Shown piece after piece: positions 23,490-32,400 of a stretch of 64,000 bases of DNA. Where the stretch lies: assembly GCA_003290165.1 (NCBI GenBank), contig QNQO01006953.1, forward strand, positions 1-64,000, given 5' to 3'. The DNA is from Berberis thunbergii. Lineage: Eukaryota; Streptophyta; Magnoliopsida; Ranunculales; Berberidaceae. Both the position numbers and the translations under genes were made by a program. Position 1 is the stretch's first letter; the number at the start of each line of letters is the position of its first letter. Under the pieces are notes generated by a model that was not told the origin of the DNA, searched no databases, and saw only the letters and a program-made list of their open reading frames with translations.

Positions 23490-24230
23490 CATACCCAACT
23501 TTTGAAACTACAACTCACCTTCCTTTTGATCCAAATATGAATCAGTATTCTACCCCCACATAATTGATCTCTTCAACCCATCTAGTAGATCACACTCTTG
23601 CATTCATGCAAGATTTTCTTATCTCTGAAGTTCCCCAAGCAACTAAGCTTAAACAGAAACCACATGCAGATATTCTTCAAACAGCTTCTGTTGTTATGGA
23701 TCCGGGAACTTTCCTCTGAATCTCAACTCCAAATAACACACCTTTGATGGTACATCTATGCCTAGCTCTTCTCAGGTGCCAGATAATATCATCCAGATTG
23801 AATCCCCTGAAGAAGATCGCCATGGTCGAGAGAGAACACCAATCTCTCTGTGTTTTCTCCTTGGTAATGACAGAACCTAGGATCGTTCGTGCTACAACAT
23901 CCATGGACTCAGTCACTCGCCTCTCCACAACTCTCTCTCTCTTTCTACAGATAAAGATGTTGTTGAGAAAAGTCAAAAGAAAAAGTATAAGTTTACTCTC
24001 AAACAAAAAAAGGGTACAGAAGAAGACCTTCCGTCTCATTTGGGAAAGAGAAAGATGCAATCTCTGGTTCTCTCCCACATGGCAAAAGAAAAGAAACGTT
24101 TGGCAGAAGGATTGAGCAAAAAGAAGCAGACAATGAGAATGCTTTGGGGCAATAAACAATTTATTCACTCCTCCTCCACCACTCCATTTGACAAGCCTAT
24201 ATAATAATCCTCACAAATGGATACTCACAT
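23490..24230 (+). pseudogene. LINE ORF1 C-terminal tail (after Gypsy II)
   Basis: Continues the ORF1 tail after the repeated CATAC. A lysine-rich stretch (KKYKFTLKQKKGTEEDLPSH near 23970-24030, then KKRLAEGLSKKKQ) fits the basic C-terminus of plant LINE ORF1. Stops occur upstream. It precedes the ORF2 endonuclease. Confidence 0.5.
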
Positions 24231-24329
24231 TCAGATTACTAATGAGTCAGGAACTTCGGAGGAAACCCAGGAAATTATTATTCTTTCTGAGACTGACACT
24301 GATGAGGTTAGGGCGGCCGCCACCACAGT

Positions 24330-25100
24330 TATGATCCTCTCTTGAAATGCGCGTGGTGTAGGATCTTACCATGCTTTTCGAAATCTAAAGTTCCTCTCCC
24401 TAAAGTTCAATCCAGATATTATATTTTTCTAAAATAAAAGCTTCTTTGGCCAGGATGGAAAGTATTTGCCAGAAACTAGGATATAAACACAGTCTCAGTT
24501 GTTGCTACTAGACAGTCTGGGGAATAGCTCTCTTCTAAAAGGAAGGTATTCAACTAACCATTCTTTCTTCCTGTAAATATTACTTTAATTGCATCATTCA
24601 AAATTATTTTACTACTACATCTTGGTATGTTTTGTTTGTTTATTGTGAACCTAATCCTGCTCTTAGAGCTCAGTTCTTGGCTAACATGTCCAATTTGTAC
24701 TCGTTACAAAATCTTCCGGGTCATATTATAGGACATCTTAAAGTTATCCTTCACTCTAAGGACAAACTGGGGGTAACATGTCCCTTCCTTCTATCTTAAA
24801 TCATCTTCGATCCTTTCTTGATACTCATGATCTCATGGATTTCCTGCTTAATGGTTCTGAGTTTACTTGGAACAACAAAAACATGTCACTAATGGTATTA
24901 AAGCAAAACTTGATCGCATTCTAATCTCTACAGATTGGATGCAATGCTTTCCCTCCGCCTTTGCTCATACCATCCACACTTCTGCTTTTGACCATAGAGC
25001 TTTTCTTCTCCAACTTACTCCTAGTTTCTCTCCTAAGGGTCCTAAACCGTTTAAGTTTTTCTAGATGTGGACTAGAGATCCTAAATGCTAGCAACATGTT
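24330..25100 (+). pseudogene. LINE ORF2 endonuclease domain remnant
   Basis: Opens with MILS-stop-NARGVGSYHAFRNLKFL, the N-terminal block of the exonuclease/endonuclease/phosphatase-type domain of L1 ORF2; the tryptophan codon normally found in 'SWN.RG' is TGA here. SLKFNPDIIFF follows. A later block, SLPSILNHLRSFLDTHDLMDF and GSEFTWNNKN (24780-24885), matches the endonuclease C-terminal half with the FTW motif. The domain would nick genomic DNA to prime reverse transcription. Several stops make it inactive. Confidence 0.82.
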
Positions 25101-26620
25101 AATTCTTCCTGGTCTGATTAGATTACATGAACTCCCCACCCACAATTTCCACTTGAAAACCAAGAATCTTAGTCACACTCTGTCAAAATGGAATAAACTT
25201 GAGTTCAAGAATATTCAACTTAATATTGTTGAGGTTTGCAATGCTTTGGACCAGGTTCAAAATGGTATGTCTTCTAGTGACAATACCACCGATATTAGGA
25301 TTCTTGAAAATAGACTGGATGAACTTTTGATTAGAAAATAATTATTTTGTATAAATAAATATGGTCGCTCCTGGCTCAGGGAAGGTGATAAGAATACCAA
25401 ATTCTTTCATTTTTCCTCTCTGCTTCAATGCAAGAAAAATCTCATTTTGCGCCTAAAAGATAGTCTAATGTTTGGCATAGTGATCATGAAAATGTTGAAG
25501 AAGTTCTCATCGATTGCTAATATTTTCCAATCCTCCAATTCGACCCCCAATCCGGATATTTTGTCTCTCTTTTCCCTTGTCATTTCTCACGATGATAATG
25601 AGGCAATCCTGTCCATTCCAACTGAAGAAGAAATCAAAAAAACTATTTTTGCCTTCGGTAGCCATAAGGCTCCTGGCCCGAACGGTTTTCATGTTTTTTC
25701 CTTTCAACACTACTAGGAGATTGTGAAATCGGATGTGGTTGAAGTTGTTTCTATCTTTTTCACCACCCACCAACTTGACCCCCACCTTAATGAGACTTTT
25801 CTCACTCTGATCAAGGGGATCAAAATTAGGCGTCATTCACCTTCGATCATTCATTTGCTATATGCAGATGATTTCATGTTTTTCTGTCGCGCCTCTTTAG
25901 CCGAAGCCCATTCGATTAAAGACATGTTGCACTAGTATTGCCTTTCTTCAGAACAAGAGGTAAACTTTGATAAATCTTCTATCTTGTATAGTTCCAATGT
26001 GCATCCATGCCACACCAAGATGATCAACAAAATTTTAGGATCCAAACTTTATAATCCAAAAGACAAATACCTTGGCTCTCCCTTCTGTTTTCAAAAATAA
26101 AGGTAATGACTTTCAGTTACTGGTGGATAAAATCAATGATAAACTCTAATGTTGGAAATCAAAAGTCATTACCAAGCGGGGCGTATTGTTATGATCAAAG
26201 TTGTCATCAACTTCATTTTGGTCTACACTATGCAAACTTTCATTCTTCCTTGCTCCATTTCAAAAATAATTGTCACTTTATCTCGCAATTTTTTGTGGAA
26301 TGGAACAACGGAAAACAAATCCAAAACGTGTGTATTTGGGATCGTGTTTTTCAGCCTCGTCTTTTAGGTGGTCTTAATATTTCTAGTTCTAGGAACAAAA
26401 ATCCGGCCTCGTTGGCAAAAAACATGTGGCATCTTCTTTCCTCTCCCCTGAATACCCGATTTTGCCAACTTAAAGCTCTTTACTTCAACCAAAAGAGTAT
26501 TTTGGAGATTTCTAAACCCCCATCCATTGCTTCCTTTGCCTGGAGGGGTAACATCACATCTTTCAATAAGATGAAGAAACATTTGCTTTGGCAAATTAAT
26601 TCGGGATCCTCTGTTGATCT
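25100..26620 (+). pseudogene. LINE ORF2 reverse transcriptase remnant with internal deletion
   Basis: Readable blocks are NTKFFHFS-like sequence near 25400, EEEIKKTIFAFGSHKAPGPN (the conserved K.PGPDG block, 25621-25685), then a jump directly to IIHLLYADDFMFF with the catalytic YADD (25845-25883). The block between them, holding motifs A and B, is absent, and the joint lies near 25808-25815. Downstream 'DKYLGSPF' and the post-RT region (GLNISSSRNKNPASLAKNMW, 26374-26430) are present. A large deletion plus stops make it inactive. Confidence 0.82.
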
Positions 26621-26789
26621 TTGACATGATTGTTGGGTTAAACCCGACCTCCTTCTCTCAAATTGCATTCTTGAGTCCTTGACTCAAGAGTTTCCCACGA
26701 AAATCTCAGATCTCTGGATAATTGATCATGAACCTTACCCTCGATGGAACTTTGATTCGATTCATTCCCTTTTCCTTGACCAGTTGTCA

Positions 26790-27480
26790 ATGATATTGTG
26801 CACAATCTGATTAGATTCTCAAACTCTGCAGAGGCGCTGATTTGGCTTCATGATAAGCTGGGAAATTTCACGGTGAGGAATGCAACCAAAACTTTTTCTA
26901 GTGAGGATTTCATTGGCTCTACTACTCTTCCTCAAAATACTAGTTTTGAACAAAATTTTCTTACAGACCTGTGGCGGATTCGGGAGCCGCCAAGCGCCAT
27001 TTTTCTTCTTTGGAAAATAACACAAGACATCCTGCCCACTAGAGCTAATCTGGTCAGATTACACACTCCCATTGAGGACTTTTGCCCTTTCTGTAACAAT
27101 CATTCGGAAATCGTCCTTCATTTTTCCTTCTTATGTCCGATCATAAACCATCTCTGGAAAACCTTGCCAATCCCTTTTGACTGGCTTGTTGATGGTTTTT
27201 CCCCACCCACGATTCCACTTTTCCTTAATTTCTTGTGGAAGTCGGCCAAAAGTCACCCAATTGTTAAAGTTGAAATGCTTTCTCAGTTTGTCGTTTTTGT
27301 TACCACTATTTGACAGACCAGGAACAAATGGGTTTTTAACGATTCCAAATTTTCCCCTTATAAGTTTATCTCAAATTTTCAGTAGAAGACCTAGAACAAA
27401 TGGTATCTTACTTGGTTTTCTATACCACCTTCTTTCTCACAATCAAATCGCTCATAGATTAGATCCATTCATCATTTAAT
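26790..27480 (+). pseudogene. LINE zf-RVT zinc-binding domain
   Basis: Open from 26798 to 27313: GNFTVRNATKTF, then FLTDLWRIREPPSAIFLLWK and the zinc-binding part DILPTRANLVR with CPFCNNHSEIVLHFSFLCP (27083-27142). This is the zf-RVT domain that follows RT in plant L1 ORF2 and related proteins. It supports placement of the flanking RT and RNase H pieces in one element. Confidence 0.85.
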
Positions 27481-27639
27481 CGATAATGCAATTACAAAAA
27501 CCCACCCAGGTTCACTTGGTCAAGCCCCAAAAACACAGGAGCATATCCAATTTGGTCCACCTACTGAATCTACAAACAACCACCTCATCCTTGTCCAAGA
27601 TCAAATCTGCTCAGCCAACTCTCATAGTCTTAATACAGA

Positions 27640-28062
27640 TTTCCTAACTTTCCCTCAACCAATCCCCCGGATGCTATTATTGTTACTTATGATGCTACAT
27701 TTTTGGCAAATTCTAAATAGGGAGAAATTGGAGTGCATGCAGTTAATATACGAGGATAGGTGGTAGCCAAAGTTGCAAATATTATTACAAGAATAGTACT
27801 GGATAGCTCTCTGGCGAAATATTACGCAACAGTAGTTGTTTTGATTCTCATTCAGGCTAAGTAGTGGAGGACTAAATTACTTTTCGAAGACTCAGGGACT
27901 TTAAATTCCAATGTGAAAAACCCAAGGATGATCACACGCTGAGTGTGGCGTCCACTCATTAGTGATATCAGACGTTTGCTTTATTTTTAGACTTTATGAT
28001 ATTGTAATCATATTTACTGAGCTCTCAACTATGAGGCCCGCTCTTTAGCTATTTCTGCAAGA
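27640..28062 (+). pseudogene. LINE RNase H domain (plant-type) and 3' end
   Basis: A frame with several stops reads YDATFLANSK, EIGVHAVNIRG and VVAKVANI, and later LISDIRRLLYF and NYEARSLAISA. These are the D-A-F, G-G-I-G, and 'N..A..LA..A' blocks of the RNase H domain found at the end of plant L1 ORF2. The domain ends about 28062 and the element probably ends near the ATT-rich run at 28075-28090. Confidence 0.72.
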
Positions 28063-28074
28063 CATTAGTGATAT

Positions 28075-28112
28075 ACTATTATTATTATTAATGCATATGG
28101 GTAGTTTAACAA

Positions 28113-28155
<43 letters not shown>
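28075..28155. repeat. (ATT)n and (AAT)n microsatellites
   Basis: A short ATT run (28077-28091) and an uninterrupted (AAT)n run (28111-28155) lie just downstream of the LINE RNase H. Either could derive from the LINE tail. Confidence 0.9.
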
Positions 28156-28214
28156 TATCCCTCCATTGTGATGTGTCAAATTGTGAATGAATACAATATT
28201 CATCACAATTCTAT

Positions 28215-28630
28215 TAGGGCTGAACAAAAAGCTGATCAAATCGATTAAACCGACCGAACCGATCTAAACCGAATCAATCAGTTCGATTTAAATTCGGTTC
28301 GAATCGGTTTCAGTTTTAAAAAAATTTTAACCGAAGTGGTCGGTTCGATTTTCGGTTTCTATGTGATTTTAACCGAACCGACCGAATATATATAATAAAT
28401 AATATATATTTTATATATAAATAATACAATATGTTTAAAATAGTCGGTCAGTTCGATTTTATTTCGGTTTTGGCTTGATTTTAGTCGGTTCGATTCGATT
28501 ACGGTTTGTATAAATTAGAATCGGTTCGGTTTCGGATCGGTTTCGATTTGAAAATTTTAAAACCGACCTAAGTCGGTTCGGTTCACGGTTTAGGTGAAAA
28601 ACTAAATCGTCGATTCGGTTTTCAGCCCTA
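28215..28630. mobile_element. hAT-like MITE, 'GGTTCGG' family, copy 2
   Basis: 416 bp with perfect 10-bp terminal inverted repeats, TAGGGCTGAA and TTCAGCCCTA, and a perfect 8-bp duplication aattctat (28207-28214 and 28631-28638). The interior matches 2191-2567, including the core aatatatataataaataatata. It lies about 550 bp upstream of the KUP7-like start codon, within what is likely that gene's promoter. Confidence 0.94.
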
Positions 28631-28639
28631 AATTCTATA

Positions 28640-29181
28640 GATAGACGCTGACAAGGCTGAATGCTCCAATAATTCATCACAATTCAGCTCAGCTCTTTGG
28701 ATCTTGATCCAAGTAAAACAATTTATTTTATTAATCAGAAGATGTACAACATTAAATCATCAGGACTCTTAATCCATTCTGTTTACTTATATCTGCATAT
28801 AAATCGTGTGGCGCCCACTACCGTCCTGTCTATACGAAGAAACACAAGCACGCGCACAAGCAAGCAAGAACTGTCGCTCACATTTTTGTTGGTTGAACAC
28901 AGCACATTCCTCATTCCTTCCTTCAGATAACAAAAACTGCTCCTTGGAATTGAAAACAACACGAGGCACACACGCACAGTTTCTTCTTTGCTTTGTCTCT
29001 CTACTTGGCTTGGATCCAAACAAATTGGGTTTTTGAATTGAATTGAATTCAATTCCGATTGAAATTCAGTCGATCCACACTCTCACGAATCCAATCCAAA
29101 CTCTCTCTACAATTACAATTACAATTACAATTGCAATCACAATCACGATGAGGAATTAAATTGAGAGATTGCGATTCGTCA
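28640..29181 (+). promoter_or_regulatory. Promoter and 5' leader of the KUP7-like gene
   Basis: The stretch between the MITE and the start codon. It ends in a CT-rich tract (actctctctac, 29099-29110), a run of five or so 'aattac' units (29111-29140), and a minimal upstream ORF, ATG-AGG-AAT-TAA (29148-29159), 22 bases before the main ATG. The transcription start cannot be fixed by eye. The short uORF could lower translation of the main frame; that is inference. Confidence 0.5.
29148..29159 (+). promoter_or_regulatory. Minimal upstream ORF (ATG AGG AAT TAA)
   Basis: A three-codon ORF plus stop, ending 22 bases before the KUP7-like ATG, in the presumed leader. Such short uORFs can modulate re-initiation; no direct evidence here that the leader contains it. 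Confidence 0.4.
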
Positions 29182-29436
29182 ATGGCGGAAGAAGGTGCGG
29201 TGGAGAGGGAAAATAGAGGATTGGTTACGATGGATTCGTCGGAATCGAGATGGGTGTTTCAGAACGAAGACGATGTTTCAGATATTGAGGATGATGAGGA
29301 TTTGCCTCCACGGATGAGTTTGGATTCTGAGGAGGATGACTATGGAGAGCAGAAATTGATCCGAACTGGTCCCAGAGTCGATTCATTTGACGTCGAAGCG
29401 CTTGAAGTCTTTGGTGCTCTGAGGCATGACTATGAG
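29182..29436 (+). CDS. KUP7: KUP7-like exon 1
   Basis: 85 codons from ATG ([11 protein letters not shown]...) to HDYE, ending at donor GTGTGT. Encodes the acidic cytosolic N-terminus with repeated Asp/Glu and the [16 protein letters not shown] motif. Most relatives read VPGAPR where this gene has VFGALR. Confidence 0.93.
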
Positions 29437-32400
29437 GTGTGTGTCTCTGTTCATTTTGGTGTTTAAGATTGCTTTCTCTCTTCACTTTGCATTTTTTTTT
29501 ATGACCTTCTAGGAAGTTATAGATGCAAAATGCCGTGTGAAAATCTTACTGTTCGGAATTAATTGGAGAAACAAGGATAGATCAGAAAACTTTTTTTTTA
29601 ATCATGATTTGTGGAAATTTTGGATCATAACAGATTGCACCAACTTATGGGGTGTTTGTGAAAAATTGAATTTTTGAGAAAGGTGTGCTATGTTTGGCAA
29701 AATTTGGAGCTTAGTTAGATCGAGAGGCGAAAAGAAAAATAACCCTAGCTTCGTTAGCTTATTATTATTGATCACTTACGAGCTTTTATAAAGTGGCTTA
29801 CATAAGAGGGATCATATGTCCTTGTCTTTTCTTTTCAATATCATGCAAGTGTTTCTTTTTCCTTTTCTTTTTGCTCTAGTCCTCTTAAAAGAACTTTTAA
29901 CTTCACCAATCAGTGTGCTAAAACAATTGGATACAAATCTTGTGACTTATGAGGTTCTTAGACTACCTATGGTGTAATGGTTTTTCATCTCGATGGAATG
30001 TTTTGATTCATAAAAGAGTCATGTTGTTTGTTGTGTTCTCGGTCCCATTTAATGCATTGTCTATTGGGTGCTTCAAGAGTTCTTGTAGACTCAAGTAAGG
30101 GGACTCTTTTTTCTGACTTATCAGTTTATTCTTGGTTGGATTCTCAAGAAAGAGAGTTTTCATTTCATCTCTTTTAATTGACTTATTAAATGGTGGAATC
30201 AAAAAAGTATTGACTCATGTTCAGTACCTATTTGCTTCGAGGTAGTTGCATATCTCAAGTTTAACCTTCCAAAAAGTTCTTTTTGCAGTCAAGGGTCAAC
30301 TTTAGATAATAGTTTTAGCGTATTTGCTCAGACGTGAGGTGGAATTTCATCTTTGACCTGACTATCAACCTTGCCAATACCATCAAGAGCTAATTTCCAA
30401 TCCAAGTTGTGGTTGATCTTGTCCATCGTTTTTTAAAGAATTTGTATTGTGGTTGCAGTTTTGAAGAGCAGTTTATGTCAAAAGTGGGGAGACATTTACT
30501 AATCAAGAATGCTTTATCCAATTTTCTTGTCTGTTATTTGACTTTGTGTCTTGCTTCCAAGAACGTGGTATTATAGTGAATCGAAGTTGTGATCAAGAAT
30601 TTCCTCTAGAATGAATGTGTGAAAACATAAAATGTAGCAAGTTAAGTGGGACAAAGGTTATTGAGTTTTAGGGTGGGTTTGGCATTGGAAGCACTACTTA
30701 TTAGAAGAATGCTTATTTGGGTCAGTGGCTACGAAAATTATTTTGAGCATGTCAATGGGATGTGGTTGGTTTAAAGTGTCTCCAATGGGCACTCTCAAAT
30801 GCCAAATTCCATTGAAACAAGAAGAGAGAAGGCGATTATGGATAGCCTAAAAAGCATTACAAAAGGTCCCCGAACTTAAGGATCCTCGTGCAGAGACTAA
30901 CCCGCAGGAAAGCATACACCCAAAGTGATGGTTTATATTCTTGCTCCCAATACACAAGACCCAATGCAATGCAAAATCAGCAACTCATTCAACTTCTCTC
31001 TCCCTCTTGATCCACAAAATTTAGATCTAACCTTGATGTAACTTAAAAAGAAGAGAGTTCTAACCTCAATGCCTTAAGGCCCAAATCATTGGCTTACTTA
31101 TTTATTGCACCTCAAGGATGGCATCTTACAAATCCTACAAGGATCCAAAATTTGACTCGTTCAGAATGTAAGAAGGGATCGTGATTACATTCACTAGTTG
31201 ACCAAATGGCTTGATTTCGCACCTTAAAGCTTTAACATATTAGTAAGGTCACTTTTATGTTAAAGCTTTACGGTGCGAAATCCAGGGGATTGGTTTAAGC
31301 ACGAATCCACACGGCCAAACATTGTGCGTTAATCTTTCATTTACTTGTTTTCCTTTTATTGCAATTACCCTTGTGACTAGTAGGATACTAGTCTTTAACT
31401 GGGCTTAGTTGTAGCAGTTATTCAGTTTTATGTTATCTTGGGATTAGAAACTTGTCTTTTCTAGGGGTGGGTCGAGGAACCGCGGATTCAAACCGAATCA
31501 GCTTGTTTTGCTCCAAACGGTCCAATTTCTTTTGTGTATATGAATAAACAGTCCGGATCGATCCAGAACTGTTGTAGAACGGTTCAAGTCCGGTTCCAAA
31601 TGTTTGAATTCAAACGGTTTGGTTCCAACTCATTTTGTTAACACCTATACACGTGTCTTATCCTAATTGGGGGATTGAAATTGAGGTATCCAAAATATCC
31701 AAGTATGCCTTGCTTGAGCCAACCACACTCCATCAAACCAACGACTCACCCAACCCCAAATACACCCTTCACTTTCTTCCCCAATCAAAGCTCTCTCTTC
31801 ATCTCTCAATTTTGTTTCTGTTTTTGCTCTGTTTCTTCAACAATGGCGATGTCGACGAAGTTTCTTTGAAGAGCTTCAAAACCCCTTTCAGCCCTTTCTT
31901 CATTTTCATCAATTTGGTCAAGATTTGAAAGGCAAAACCTTTTCGATCAACTGATGGAGCTCAGATACCCATCAAAACCCCAACACCAAGACTTCAAAAT
32001 CAACCTAAAGGATTGTTGCCTTCGCCGATCCTACCACGAGGGAATTTGTGGTTTTTGCGCGATGAACATCGATGGGAAGAATGGCCTTGCCTGTCTCACC
32101 AAGATCGAGTCTGGGGGCCGACTTCTATTGCCCCTTTACCGCATATGTTTTTGATCAAGGCTTTGGTAGTTGATATGACTAATTTTGATAATCAGTATAA
32201 GGGTATTGAGCCCTGGTTGTTTTCCATTTTGTTTTGTTTCATCTTCTCCAAATCTTCTCGATATCAATCAAATCTCCCTTCTTCTCGTTGCCTTTCTCAC
32301 TTCCTTGTCATATATTAGGGGAAGAGGGAGAGAAACGACAATTAGAGAGAGATACATTCACATTTCATCAACACAAAAAAATTGGTCGGTGGTGGAGTCG

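Larger units (their letters stand above)
8770..28090 (+). mobile_element. Degenerate L1-type LINE, split by three large insertions
   Basis: Pieces of one non-LTR retrotransposon appear in order on the + strand once later insertions are removed. They are a leader and ORF1 (DUF4283-type domain, zinc knuckle, Pro/Gln-rich tail) in segments 9236-9742, 11260-11873, 17233-17952 and 23490-24230, then ORF2 (endonuclease, reverse transcriptase, zf-RVT zinc domain, plant RNase H) at 24330-28062. The reading resumes across each insertion; across 17953-23489 the joint is marked by an exact 5-bp duplication (CATAC). Stops and frameshifts are numerous and the central RT block is deleted, so it is dead. The 5' end is an estimate; the 3' end lies near an ATT-rich stretch at about 28075-28090. 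Confidence 0.82.

Noticed and set aside
23677..24168. Minus-strand ORF of 163 codons
   Set aside because: It lies opposite the LINE ORF1 basic tail, which fits a known domain order; the minus frame has no recognised motif.
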